64,000 bases of DNA, from the NCBI RefSeq assembly GCF_041435335.1, contig NZ_CP108430.1, positions 2,703,501 to 2,767,500 of the forward strand, in the 5' to 3' direction. Shown here piece by piece: positions 45,021 through 55,200 of the stretch. Numbering within the stretch: position 1 is the first letter of the stretch; every line of letters starts with the position of its first letter. Under the pieces are notes generated by a model, which worked only from the letters and a program-made list of their open reading frames with translations, ran no database searches and was not told the DNA's origin. The position numbers and the translations under genes were made by a program. The DNA is from Streptomyces sp. NBC_01283. GTDB taxonomy: Bacteria; Actinomycetota; Actinomycetes; Streptomycetales; Streptomycetaceae.

Positions 45021-45751
45021 CACGAGGCCGACTCCCGAGTCCCTTCGCCGGGGGCGGCGGCAGCAGCCGCGGAGGCCGCTGAGGCGGCCGACGCCGCACG
45101 CGCCTCCGCCAGCCCCCGGCGCCGCAGCACGACGGCCTGCCGTACATAGTCGAGACCGGTCACGACGGTCAGCACGACGGCGACCGCCATCACCCAGAAC
45201 CGCAGCGTGGCGAGCGGCCCCGTCAGCGCGAGGACGTACATCCCGGCCGCCACGCCCTGCCAGAGCGTCTTCATCTTGCCGCCGCGACTGGCCGGAATGA
45301 CACCGAAGCGGATCACCCAGAACCGCAGCAGCGTGATCCCGAGCTCACGTCCGAGAATGACGCCCGTCACCCACCACGGCAGATCGCCGAGGTAGGAGAG
45401 ACAGACCAGCGCCGCGCCCATGATCGCCTTGTCGGCGATCGGGTCGGCGATCTTCCCGAAGTCCGTGACCAGGTTGTACGTGCGTGCCAGGTGTCCGTCG
45501 AAGAGGTCCGTGATCATGGCGACGGCGAAGGCCGCCCAGGCCCACGCGCGCCACGCGGGGTCGTACCCGCCGTCGGCGAGCAGCAGCATCACGAAGCCGG
45601 GCACGAGCAGCAGCCGGATCACCGTCAACAAGTTGGCGACGTTCCACACGCTGGCCTGATTGACGGCCGCAGCGCCCAACTTCCCGCCGCGCACCGGCTT
45701 GGCGCCCTGCGCGCCGGAGCCGCCCGCCGCGGATGCCGGGACTCCGGTCAT
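45020..45751 (-). CDS. pgsA: CDP-diacylglycerol-glycerol-3-phosphate 3-phosphatidyltransferase
   Basis: A 243-residue membrane enzyme that makes phosphatidylglycerol phosphate. The CDP-alcohol phosphotransferase signature is complete: DLFDGHLAR (about residue 80) through [12 protein letters not shown]. About five further hydrophobic segments are seen (for example [21 protein letters not shown]). The N-terminus of about 35 residues is hydrophilic. It overlaps rimO by four bases and cinA downstream. The gene type is the actinobacterial PgsA3-like copy found with ftsK and clgR. Confidence 0.93.
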   Translation of the reverse strand: MTGVPASAAGGSGAQGAKPVRGGKLGAAAVNQASVWNVANLLTVIRLLLVPGFVMLLLADGGYDPAWRAWAWAAFAVAMITDLFDGHLARTYNLVTDFGKIADPIADKAIMGAALVCLSYLGDLPWWVTGVILGRELGITLLRFWVIRFGVIPASRGGKMKTLWQGVAAGMYVLALTGPLATLRFWVMAVAVVLTVVTGLDYVRQAVVLRRRGLAEARAASAASAASAAAAAAPGEGTRESAS

Positions 45752-47241
45752 CTGCGTGCCTCCTCGGCCGGAATCCGGGGCGAGTCCCCCAGAATTTCGC
45801 TGTACTCAGCCACCAGGTCCACGCCTTCCGTGCCGACCACCTTTGCCACGACCATACGACCGACCTGCAGGCCGTCCCCACCCGTGGCGCCGGTGAAGCG
45901 GATCTGGCCGTCCGTCTCGGGCGCCTGGTGGGCCGCCCGGCCGATCGCGCCGTCCTCGTCGTCCACGGACTCCACGAGCACCTCGACGGTCTCACCGAGA
46001 CGGTCGGCGGCGCGCTGCGAGGTCAGTTCCTCCGCGAGCCGCGAGATGCGCGCGAGCCGCTCGTCGACGACGTCCTGGTCCAGCTTCTTGTCGTACGTCG
46101 CCGCTTCGGTGCCCTCCTCGTCGGAGTACCCGAAGACGCCGATGGCGTCCAGCCGCGCACCCGTGAGGAACCGCTCGAGCTCGGCCACGTCGGCCTCGGT
46201 CTCGCCGGGGAAGCCCACGATGAAGTTCGACCGCACGCCGGCCTGCGGGGCCTTCGTCCGAATGGTGTCCAGGAGCTCCAGGAACCGGTCGGTGTCCCCG
46301 AAGCGCCGCATGGCCCGCAGCACGCCGGGAGCGGAGTGCTGGAAGGACAGGTCGAAGTAGGGGGCGACCTTCTCCGTGGAGGTCAGTACGTCGATGAGCC
46401 CGGGGCGCATCTCGGCGGGCTGCAGGTAGCTGACGCGCACCCGCTCGATCCCGTCGACGGCAGCCAGCTCGGGCAGCAGCGTCTCCAGGAGCCGGATGTC
46501 GCCGAGGTCCTTGCCGTACGAGGTGTTGTTCTCGGAGACGAGCATGACCTCCTTGACGCCCTGCTCGGCCAGCCAGCGCGTCTCGCCGAGCACGTCCGAG
46601 GGGCGGCGCGAGATGAAGGACCCGCGGAAGGAGGGAATGGCGCAGAACGAGCAGCGCCGGTCGCAGCCGGAGGCCAGCTTCACCGAGGCGACGGGGTTGG
46701 TGCCCAGGCGCCGCCGCAGCGGGGCACGCGGACCCGAGGCGGGCGCGACGCCTTCCGGGAGGTCCATGGGCGCGTGACCCGGCAGCGCGACGTCGGAGCC
46801 GGCTTCCTGGCGCTCCGCGGGGCTGATCGGCAGCAGCTTGCGCCGGTCACGCGGGGTGTGAGCCTCGACACTGCCACCGCTGAGGATGGTCTGGAGGCGG
46901 GTGGAGATGTCGGAGTAGTCGTCGAAGCCGAGGACACCATCGGCTTCGGGGAGGGCGTCGGCGAGCTCCTTGCCGTAACGCTCGGCCATGCAGCCGACCG
47001 CCACGACGGCCTGGGTCTTGCCATGCCCCTTGAGGTCATTGGCTTCCAGGAGGGCGTCGACGGAGTCCTTCTTGGCGGCTTCGACGAATCCACAGGTGTT
47101 GACTACGGCGACATCCGCGTCTTCGGCGGCCTCGACGAGCTGCCAGCCGTCCGCCTCCAAGCGGCCTGCGAGCTCCTCCGAGTCCACCTCGTTACGGGCG
47201 CAGCCAAGAGTGACAAGGGCGACGGTACGGCGTTCGGGCAT
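45748..47241 (-). CDS. rimO: Ribosomal protein S12 methylthiotransferase
   Basis: A 497-residue radical-SAM enzyme that methylthiolates Asp89 (E. coli numbering) of ribosomal protein uS12. The N-terminal MTTase domain begins [20 protein letters not shown]. The radical SAM cluster motif is GCDRRCSFC (about residue 191) in the form CAIPSFRG typical of RimO, unlike MiaB. A TRAM-type C-terminus follows. Its end overlaps the pgsA start (ATGA). Confidence 0.95.
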   Translation of the reverse strand: MPERRTVALVTLGCARNEVDSEELAGRLEADGWQLVEAAEDADVAVVNTCGFVEAAKKDSVDALLEANDLKGHGKTQAVVAVGCMAERYGKELADALPEADGVLGFDDYSDISTRLQTILSGGSVEAHTPRDRRKLLPISPAERQEAGSDVALPGHAPMDLPEGVAPASGPRAPLRRRLGTNPVASVKLASGCDRRCSFCAIPSFRGSFISRRPSDVLGETRWLAEQGVKEVMLVSENNTSYGKDLGDIRLLETLLPELAAVDGIERVRVSYLQPAEMRPGLIDVLTSTEKVAPYFDLSFQHSAPGVLRAMRRFGDTDRFLELLDTIRTKAPQAGVRSNFIVGFPGETEADVAELERFLTGARLDAIGVFGYSDEEGTEAATYDKKLDQDVVDERLARISRLAEELTSQRAADRLGETVEVLVESVDDEDGAIGRAAHQAPETDGQIRFTGATGGDGLQVGRMVVAKVVGTEGVDLVAEYSEILGDSPRIPAEEARR

Positions 47242-47264
47242 GCTCTCAAGACTACTTCGTCCCT

Positions 47265-47294
47265 GCCCGGGCCCCCGCCGCGAGGGTCCCGGGC
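47265..47294 (-). terminator. Imperfect hairpin between the RodZ-like gene and rimO
   Basis: A 7-bp GC stem (47265-47271 with 47288-47294) extends by three more pairs after one mismatch. It may attenuate transcription into rimO. Confidence 0.5.
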
Positions 47295-47309
47295 CGCTGC
47301 CGCAAGGGT

Positions 47310-48197
47310 TCAGCCGACCTCGGGGTCGCCCTTGGTGTAGGTGAGCCGCTCGACCTGGCCGGGCTCGAACTCGTTCTCGACCGTCTTGCCGTTCACGAAG
47401 AGCGTGATCGCGCCGGCGTCACCCAGGACCAGGTCGATCTTCTGCTTGTCCTGGAAGGTCTTCGACTTGCCCTGCTCCAGGACGCCGTCGAAGAGCGTCC
47501 GGCCGTTGTGGTCCTTGGCCGAGATCCAGCTGCGGCCGTCCGCGGCGTTGACCTTGACCGTGACCTTGTCCCGCGGGGCACCGGCGATCGCGCTGTCCGA
47601 CGGGTCCGGCTTGGGGTCGGCGGGCTTGTTGGGCGCCGGCTTCGTGGCGGGCTTGCTGGTGGCGGGGGTGGCACCCTCGGCGACCTGCGACTTCGAGCCG
47701 TCTTCCTCGTCCCCGCCGCTGAACGCGGTGAAGCCGACGAAGCCGATGACCGCGACGATCGCCGCGACCATGGCGGCGGTCCAGTTGGGACGGCGCGGAT
47801 CGGACCTGATCCGCTCGGCCTCGAAGAGGGGCGCCGCCGGGGTGGGCGCGGGCGGGCGACCGCCGTGCGCCTCGTCGTACTGGGCCAGCAGAAGGGCGGG
47901 GTCGAGCCCCACGGCACGGGCGAGCGTCCGGATGTGGCCGCGGGCGTACACATCTCCGCCACATCGGGAGAAGTCGTCCTGTTCGATCGCGTGCACGATC
48001 GGGATGCGCACCCGGGTGGACGTACTGATTTCGTCGACGGTCAGGCCCGCGTCGACACGTGCCTGCTGCAGCGTGCGCCCGATCGAGGGCCGGTCGTCAG
48101 CCGGGCTCTCGGCTGCGGGACGGTCGTCCACGGGACGGTCGTCTGTAGGTCGGTGGTCTGAAGGGCGGTCGTCTTCAGGGGAGTTGCCGATGGACAC
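47310..48197 (-). CDS. RodZ-like protein (HTH domain, membrane helix, DUF4115)
   Basis: 295 residues. A Asp/Arg/Pro-rich start is followed by an HTH_25 domain (about 37-100, with [21 protein letters not shown]), one membrane helix ([17 protein letters not shown], about 140-156), a Pro/Lys/Ala linker and a C-terminal DUF4115 domain with [15 protein letters not shown]. This is the RodZ architecture of cell-shape proteins. Start GTG 48197 follows AAAGGC. In Streptomyces a role in wall synthesis is inferred only from family. Confidence 0.85.
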   Translation of the reverse strand: MSIGNSPEDDRPSDHRPTDDRPVDDRPAAESPADDRPSIGRTLQQARVDAGLTVDEISTSTRVRIPIVHAIEQDDFSRCGGDVYARGHIRTLARAVGLDPALLLAQYDEAHGGRPPAPTPAAPLFEAERIRSDPRRPNWTAAMVAAIVAVIGFVGFTAFSGGDEEDGSKSQVAEGATPATSKPATKPAPNKPADPKPDPSDSAIAGAPRDKVTVKVNAADGRSWISAKDHNGRTLFDGVLEQGKSKTFQDKQKIDLVLGDAGAITLFVNGKTVENEFEPGQVERLTYTKGDPEVG

Positions 48198-48385
48198 GGG
48201 GGCGCCTTTCGAGCGTGTAGCCACCTGCCGGATGTTCAGTCTAGGGGGGTTCGTGAAGGGTGGGGCAACCGGGCGACGGACTTTGTACGCCATCGGAATG
48301 GCCCGACATCCTGATGGCGGGGCATGGGGCTGTCCCTCCCCTCAACTTGACGTATGCCGAAGGGAAACGGTTGCCTGCCGCTCCC

Positions 48386-51172
48386 TTATGGGTGAGCCTC
48401 CCCGCGGATCACTGCCAGCACGCCATCCAGCTCATCGGGTTTCACAAGAACGTCACGAGCCTTTGAGCCTTCGCTGGGCCCCACGATGCCGCGCGACTCC
48501 ATGAGGTCCATGAGCCGTCCGGCCTTCGCGAAACCGACGCGCAGCTTGCGCTGAAGCATTGACGTGGACCCGAATTGAGTGGAAACCACCAGCTCAGCGG
48601 CCTGGCAGAGCAGATCGAGATCGTCGCCGATGTCCTCGTCGATCTCCTTCTTCGGCTTGCTGCCCACGGTGACGTCTTCCCGGAAGACGGGCGCCATCTG
48701 GTCCTTGCAGTGCTGGACCACCGCGTGGATCTCGTCCTCGGTGACAAAGGCGCCCTGCATTCGGGTGGGCTTGTTCGCGCCCATCGGGAGGAAGAGCCCG
48801 TCACCCTTGCCGATCAGCTTCTCGGCGCCCGGCTGGTCGAGGATGACGCGGCTGTCGGCGAGCGACGACGTCGCGAAGGCGAGCCGCGAGGGCACGTTCG
48901 CCTTGATCAGACCGGTCACGACGTCCACGGACGGCCGCTGCGTGGCGAGCACCAGGTGGATGCCCGCCGCACGCGCGAGCTGCGTGATGCGCACGATCGA
49001 GTCCTCGACATCGCGCGGGGCGACCATCATGAGGTCGGCGAGCTCGTCGACGATCACCAGCAGATACGGGTACGGGCTGAGCTCGCGCTCGCTGCCCTCG
49101 GGCGTCTTGAGCTTGCCGTCACGGACGGCCTGGTTGAAGTCGTCGATGTGCCGGTAGCCGAACGCCGCCAGGTCGTCGTAGCGCAGGTCCATCTCGCGCA
49201 CGACCCACTGGAGCGCCTCGGCGGCCCGCTTGGGGTTGGTGATGATGGGTGTGATCAGGTGCGGGATGCCCTCGTACGCGGTGAGCTCGACGCGCTTGGG
49301 GTCGACGAGGACCATGCGTACGTCCTCGGGGGTCGCCCGCATCATGATCGACGTGATCAGACAGTTGATGCACGAGGACTTGCCGGAGCCGGTGGCTCCG
49401 GCGACCAGGATGTGCGGCATCTTCGCCATGTTGGCCATGACGTAGCCGCCCTCGACGTCCTTGCCGAGCGCCACCAGCATCGGGTGATCGTCCTCGGCCG
49501 CGTCCGCCAGACGGAGCACGTCGCCCACGTTGACCATCTCGCGGTCGGTGTTCGGGATCTCGATGCCGACGGCGGACTTGCCGGGGATGGGGCTGATGAT
49601 GCGGACATCGGGGCTGGCCACCGCGTACGCGATGTTCTTGGCCAGAGCCGTGATCTTCTCGACCTTCACGGCCGGGCCGAGCTCGATCTCGTACCGCGTG
49701 ACCGTCGGGCCCCGCGTGAAGCCGGTGACGTCCGCGTCGACCTTGAACTCCGTGAACACATTGCTGAGCGAGGCGACGACCGCGTCGTTGGCCGCGCTGC
49801 GCGTCTTGCCGGGACCGCCGCGTTCGAGCAGGTCGAGAGAGGGCAGCGAGTACGTGATGTCCCCGGCGAGCTGCAGCTGCTCGGCGCGCGGCGGGAGGTC
49901 CCGCGACTTCTCCGGGGCGGATTTCGTCAGGTCCGGTACTCCGGAGTCGTCCGACTCGCCGGGCTTCTTGCGCCGCACGCCGGGCGGCGGGCTGTCCGTG
50001 GCGCGCGCGGTGGGCACCGGCGCGGAGCTCTCGGCAGGCTGTTCGGGTGTCGCCGACGGCTTCTCGGGCTTCTCGTGGCGCTCCCCGGAGACGCTCTGCG
50101 TGAGGTCGGCGACCAGCGGCGACGGCGGCATGCCGTGCAGGACGGCGCCGTCCAGGGCGGCGGCAGCGGCGGCCGCCACGTCCACCGCGTCCATGGGACG
50201 GTCCAGAGAGGGCTGTGACGCCCTGCGGGGCCTGCGGCGGCGGGTGAGCGCCTCTTCCTCCGCCTGGTCCGGGGCGTACGCCTCAGGGGCCTCTGCGCGC
50301 CTGCGTGCGCGGGCGGGCAGGGCCTCGCGCCACTGCTCCTCGTACCGCTCGTCGTCCCCGTAGTCGCCCTGCAGGTCTTCGGGTTCCGCCTGGACGATGC
50401 CGAGCCTGATGCCGAGCAGCCGCAGCCGCTGCGGGATGGCGTTGACGGGCGTCGCCGTGACCACGAGCAGCCCGAAAACGGTCAGCAGGACGAGCAGCGG
50501 TACGGCGAGGACCTCGCCCATGGTGAAGATCAGCGGGGTGGACGTGGCCCAGCCGATGAGGCCGCCCGCGTCCCTTATGGCCGCCATGCCGTCCGCGCGG
50601 GCGGGCGAGCCGCAGGCGATGTGCACCTGGCCGAGCACACCGACCACGAGGGCGGACAGGCCGATCACGATGCGGCCGTTCGCCTCGGGCTTCTCGGGGT
50701 GCCGGATGAGGCGCACACCGATGACCGCGAGCAGTATCGGAAGAAGCAGATCGAGGCGGCCGAAGGCACCGGTCACCAGCATCTCGACGAGATCGCCCAC
50801 GGGACCGCGCAGATTCGACCACGTGCCCGCGGCGACGATCAGCGCGATGCCGAGCAGCAGCAGCGCGAGGCCGTCCTTGCGGTGCGCCGGATCGAGTCCC
50901 TTGGCGCCTCGCCCTATGCCGCGGAACAGCGCGCCCACGCTGTGCGCGAGACCGAGCCAGAGGGCGCGCGCCAGGCGGTACACACCGCCCGTGGGACTGG
51001 GCGCCGGCTTGGGTACGGGCTTCTTCGCCGCGGCTTTCTTGGCGGGCGCCTTCTTCGCCGGGGCCTTCTTGGCCGGCGGCTTCTTGGCGACGGCCTTCTT
51101 CGCCGGAGCCTTTGTGGGCGCGGCCGCCTTCTTCGCGGGCGTCTTCTTGGCTGCGGACGGACGTGAGGCCAT
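48386..51172 (-). CDS. ftsK: DNA translocase FtsK
   Basis: A 928-residue septal DNA pump. The N-terminus carries Lys/Ala/Pro repeats (AKKAPAKKAPAKKA), then four membrane helices, a long variable linker rich in Arg/Pro/Glu, and the motor with Walker A GATGSGKSS (about residue 591) and VDPKRVELTAYEGIPHL. The C-terminal gamma winged-helix domain ends with GPSEGSKARDVL. Known: moves DNA across the closing septum during sporulation and division. ATG 51172 is preferred to GTG 51208. Confidence 0.95.
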   Translation of the reverse strand: MASRPSAAKKTPAKKAAAPTKAPAKKAVAKKPPAKKAPAKKAPAKKAAAKKPVPKPAPSPTGGVYRLARALWLGLAHSVGALFRGIGRGAKGLDPAHRKDGLALLLLGIALIVAAGTWSNLRGPVGDLVEMLVTGAFGRLDLLLPILLAVIGVRLIRHPEKPEANGRIVIGLSALVVGVLGQVHIACGSPARADGMAAIRDAGGLIGWATSTPLIFTMGEVLAVPLLVLLTVFGLLVVTATPVNAIPQRLRLLGIRLGIVQAEPEDLQGDYGDDERYEEQWREALPARARRRAEAPEAYAPDQAEEEALTRRRRPRRASQPSLDRPMDAVDVAAAAAAALDGAVLHGMPPSPLVADLTQSVSGERHEKPEKPSATPEQPAESSAPVPTARATDSPPPGVRRKKPGESDDSGVPDLTKSAPEKSRDLPPRAEQLQLAGDITYSLPSLDLLERGGPGKTRSAANDAVVASLSNVFTEFKVDADVTGFTRGPTVTRYEIELGPAVKVEKITALAKNIAYAVASPDVRIISPIPGKSAVGIEIPNTDREMVNVGDVLRLADAAEDDHPMLVALGKDVEGGYVMANMAKMPHILVAGATGSGKSSCINCLITSIMMRATPEDVRMVLVDPKRVELTAYEGIPHLITPIITNPKRAAEALQWVVREMDLRYDDLAAFGYRHIDDFNQAVRDGKLKTPEGSERELSPYPYLLVIVDELADLMMVAPRDVEDSIVRITQLARAAGIHLVLATQRPSVDVVTGLIKANVPSRLAFATSSLADSRVILDQPGAEKLIGKGDGLFLPMGANKPTRMQGAFVTEDEIHAVVQHCKDQMAPVFREDVTVGSKPKKEIDEDIGDDLDLLCQAAELVVSTQFGSTSMLQRKLRVGFAKAGRLMDLMESRGIVGPSEGSKARDVLVKPDELDGVLAVIRGEAHP

Positions 51173-51236
51173 GGGTCTGAGGTTACCGGTGGAGGCCACT
51201 GCGGACACGTGTGCCTACTGCTTCACCCGTTTGTGT

Positions 51237-51273
51237 CGCCCCTGCGGGGGCGGTGAACTGACGGACGTTCACC
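51237..51273 (-). terminator. Paired hairpins between osaB and ftsK
   Basis: Two adjacent stems, a 6-bp one (51237-51242 with 51247-51252) and a 7-bp one (51252-51258 with 51267-51273), lie just past the osaB stop, and could end its transcript. Confidence 0.6.
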
Positions 51274-51287
51274 GCTCCCGCGTGGGC

Positions 51288-51971
51288 TCAACTCTGCGAG
51301 GACACCGAAGGCGCACCGCTTCCGGTGCCCGGCTCCAGGGCGTCAAGAGCCCGCCGCAAGCCGGTGAGTTTGCGTTCGAGATGGGCAGCGGTGGCGACCG
51401 CGGCGGCATCCGCCGAGTCGTCGTCCAGCTGCTTCGAGAGCGCTTCCGCCTGTTCCTCGACCGCCGCGAGGCGGGCGGAGAGCTCGGCCAGAAGCCCTGC
51501 GGGCTCCTTGGCGTCACCCGCCGCGGACTTGCCGCCGCCTTCCAGCTGGAGACGCAGCAGGGCTGCCTGCTCCCGCAGTTGGCAGTTCTTCATGTACAGC
51601 TCGACGAACACCGAGACCTTCGCGCGCAGCACCCACGGATCGAACGGCTTGGAGATGTAGTCCACCGCACCGGCCGCGTAACCGCGGAACGTGTGATGCG
51701 GGCCGTGGTTGATGGCGGTGAGGAAGATGATCGGGATGTCCCGGGTCCGTTCCCGCCGCTTGATGTGCGCGGCGGTCTCGAAACCGTCCATGCCTGGCAT
51801 CTGGACATCCAGCAGAATGACCGCGAAGTCGTCCGTGAGTAGTGCTTTGAGCGCTTCCTCCCCGGACGATGCCCGTACCAGGGTCTGATCGAGCGCAGAG
51901 AGGATGGCCTCCAGCGCCAGCAGATTCTCCGGCCGGTCATCGACCAGGAGGATCTTGGCCTTCTGCACCAT
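51288..51971 (-). CDS. osaB: Response regulator OsaB
   Basis: A 227-residue single-receiver protein. The receiver has ILLVDDRPENLLALEAIL and the phospho-acceptor in VILLDVQMPGMDG (Asp about residue 55), with YISKPFDPWVL. The remaining 100 residues form a coiled coil (LREQAALLRLQLE, LSARLAAVEEQAEALSKQL), with no DNA-binding domain. ATG 51971 follows GAGGAGG. It matches OsaB (SCO5749), which with OsaA controls osmoadaptation and sporulation in S. coelicolor. The output mechanism without a DNA-binding domain is unclear. Confidence 0.88.
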   Translation of the reverse strand: MVQKAKILLVDDRPENLLALEAILSALDQTLVRASSGEEALKALLTDDFAVILLDVQMPGMDGFETAAHIKRRERTRDIPIIFLTAINHGPHHTFRGYAAGAVDYISKPFDPWVLRAKVSVFVELYMKNCQLREQAALLRLQLEGGGKSAAGDAKEPAGLLAELSARLAAVEEQAEALSKQLDDDSADAAAVATAAHLERKLTGLRRALDALEPGTGSGAPSVSSQS

Positions 51972-52215
51972 GGCCCGCCCTCCTCGCCCCGGCGGTACAC
52001 CGGGCGCCGCCCCAGGGGACGACTCCCTTACGCCGTCCTTCCTTGTGCCGGTCATCGTAGCCGCACCCCGCCTGTCGCCACACCCTGTCACCGCGATGTC
52101 ACTGTGCACGTAGCAGAAACGCAGTGGGAGACCAGAAGGTTCCCCGAATACCGTGGTTCTACACGGCTTCGGCCACACTCTGTCAGCAACTCCGCGTAAT
52201 GAAGCCTCTTCTCGG

Positions 52216-55200
52216 TCACTCCCCGCGCATCCACTGCTCCATCACCGAGAGCAGATGATCCGGGTCGACCGGCTTCGTAACGTAATCGGACGCCCCGGAG
52301 TCGATGGCCTTCTCCCGATCACCCTTCATGGCCTTCGCGGTGAGCGCGATGATCGGGAGCCCGGCGAACTGCGGCATCCTGCGGATCGCCGTCGTCGTCG
52401 CATACCCGTCCATCTCCGGCATCATGATGTCCATCAGGACGACCGTCACGTCGTCGTGCTGTTCCAGGACCTCGATGCCCTCGCGGCCGTTCTCCGCGTA
52501 CAGCACCGAGAGCCCGTGCTGTTCCAGGACGCTGGTGAGCGCGAACACGTTACGGATGTCGTCGTCGACGATGAGCACCTTCTCGCCGCCGAACTGATAG
52601 CCGGGACGCGCCTCGGGCGCCTCCTGCCCAGCGGCCGGCCACTGCTCCTCCGAGCGCTGCTCCTGAGGCTCCGCGACACCCTGCCCGGGCAGCACAGGCG
52701 GCTGCTCCGACGAGGCGTGCGCGGCCCGACGGCGGCGCCGGAAGAGCGTGCCGGAATCCGGCATCGCGTCCAGCCGCGGCGGCGTGGCCGGCTCGCTGCG
52801 CGGGGGCTGCTCGGCCGTGGACGGGCCCTCCTCCAGGGCGGGCCGCGCGACCGTGCCCGGCAGGGGCGCCAGTTGCGTGTAGCCCTGCGGAGGCAGTTCG
52901 CTCGGGTGCAGCGGCAAATAGAGCGTGAACGTCGATCCGCGCCCCGGTTCGCTCGCCGCGTGGATCTCGCCGCCGAGGAGGCGCGCGATCTCCCGGCTGA
53001 TGGACAGCCCAAGGCCCGTGCCGCCGTACTTCCGGCTCGTCGTGCCGTCGGCCTGCTTGAACGCCTCGAAGATGACCCGCATCTTGCTGCCCGCGATCCC
53101 GATGCCGGTGTCGCTCACCGAGAAGGCGATCAGGTCCGCGTCCGCGTCCCGCAGCGAACCCGCCTCCAGGAGCTGTTCGCGGATGGCGTTGGGCACATCG
53201 GCGTTCGCGTGCCGGATCACCAGCTCGACCGCTCCGGAGTCGGTGAACTTCACCGCGTTGGACAGGAGGTTGCGCAGCACCTGGAGCAGGCGCTGTTCGT
53301 CCGTGTGCAGCGTGGCGGGCAGCTCCGGGGACACCCGTACGGAGAAGTCGAGTCCCTTCTCCGCGGTCAGCGGCCGGAACGTGGCCTCTACGTAGTCCAC
53401 CAGTTGCACCAGAGCGATGCGCGTCGGGGAGACGTCCATCTTGCCCGCCTCGACCTTGGAGAGGTCGAGGATGTCGTTGATCAGCTGCAGCAGGTCCGAG
53501 CCCGCGCCATGGATCGTCTCGGCGAACTCGACCTGCTTGGGGGTGAGGTTCGCGTCGGCGTTGTCGGCGAGCAACTTGGCAAGGATCAGCAGCGAGTTGA
53601 GCGGCGTCCGCAGCTCGTGCGACATGTTCGCGAGGAACTCGGACTTGTACCGCATCGAGACCGCGAGCTGCTCGGCGCGCTCCTCCAGGACCTGCCTGGC
53701 CTCTTCGATCTCGGTGTTCTTGACCTCGATGTCGCGGTTCTGCTGGGCGAGCAGCTCGGCCTTCTCCTCCAGCTCCGCGTTGGAGTCCTGCAGCGCCTTC
53801 TGCCGGTTCTCCAACTCAGCCGAACGCTCCCGCAGTTGCTCGGTCAGCTCCTGCGACTGCTTGAGCAGCACCTCGGTCTTCGTGTTGACGCTGATGGTGT
53901 TGACGCTTGTCGCGATCATCTCGGCGATCTGGCTGAGGAAGTCCTTCTGGATCTGCGTGAACGGCTGGAAAGCCGCCAGTTCGATCACGCCGAGGACGGT
54001 GTTCTCGAAGAGCACCGGAAGGACGATCACCTGCGCGGGCGGCGCCTCACCGAGGCCGGAGGCGATCCGCAGATAGCCGGACGGCGCGTTCTCCACGAGG
54101 ATCGTGCGCCGCTCCTGGGCCGCCGTGCCGATCAGCGTCTCACCGGGCCGGAAGGATGTCGGCATGGAGCCCATGGAGTAGCCGTAACTACCCATCATGC
54201 GCAGCTCGTACGCGTCCCCGTGCTCGGCACCGGGCTCCGTGCCCTCGTCCGTGGGCATCGCCAGGAAGAAGGCGCCGTGCTGCGCGGAGACCACCGGTGT
54301 CAGCTCGCTCATGATCAGCGAGGCGACGTCCGCCAGATCGCGGCGACCCTGCATCAGACCGGAGATGCGGGCCAGGTTGCCCTTGAGCCAGTCCTGTTCC
54401 TTGTTGGCCAGGGTGGTGTCGCGGAGGTTGGCGATCATCGAGTTGATGTTGTCCTGGAGGACCTGGATCTCGCCCGCCGCGTCCACGTCGATCTTGAGGT
54501 TCAGGTCGCCGCGGGTCACCGCGGTGGCGACCTCGGCGATGGCGCGCACCTGACGGGTCAGGTTCCCGGCCATCTCGTTCACCGATTCGGTGAGGTCGCG
54601 CCATGTGCCGTCGACGTCCCGCACCCGCGCCTGACCGCCCAGCTGCCCTTCGGTGCCCACCTCGCGGGCCACGCGCGTGACCTGCTCGGCGAAGGACGAC
54701 AGCTGGTCGACCATCGTGTTGATGGTGGTCTTCAGCTCCAGGATCTCGCCCCGGGCGTCGATGTCGATCTTCTTGGTCAGATCGCCCTTGGCGATCGCGG
54801 TGGTGACCATCGCGATGTTGCGGACCTGGCCGGTGAGGTTGGAGGCCATGCCGTTCACGGACTCCGTCAGGTCCTTCCACGTGCCCGACACTCCGGGCAC
54901 CCGGGCCTGACCGCCGAGGATGCCGTCCGTGCCCACCTCGCGGGCCACCCGGGTCACCTCGTCCGCGAACGAACTCAGCGTCTTCACCATCGTGTTGACG
55001 GTGTCGGCGAGCTGCGCGACCTCGCCACGCGCCTCGACGGTGACCTTCTTGGTCAGGTCTCCGTTGGCGACCGCCGCCGCGACCTGGGAGATGTTGCGCA
55101 CCTGGCCGGTCAGGTTGTTCGCCATCAGGTTGACGTTGTCGCTGAGGTCCTTCCAGGTGCCGGTGACGCCCGGGACCCGCGCCTGCCCGCCGAGGTTGCC

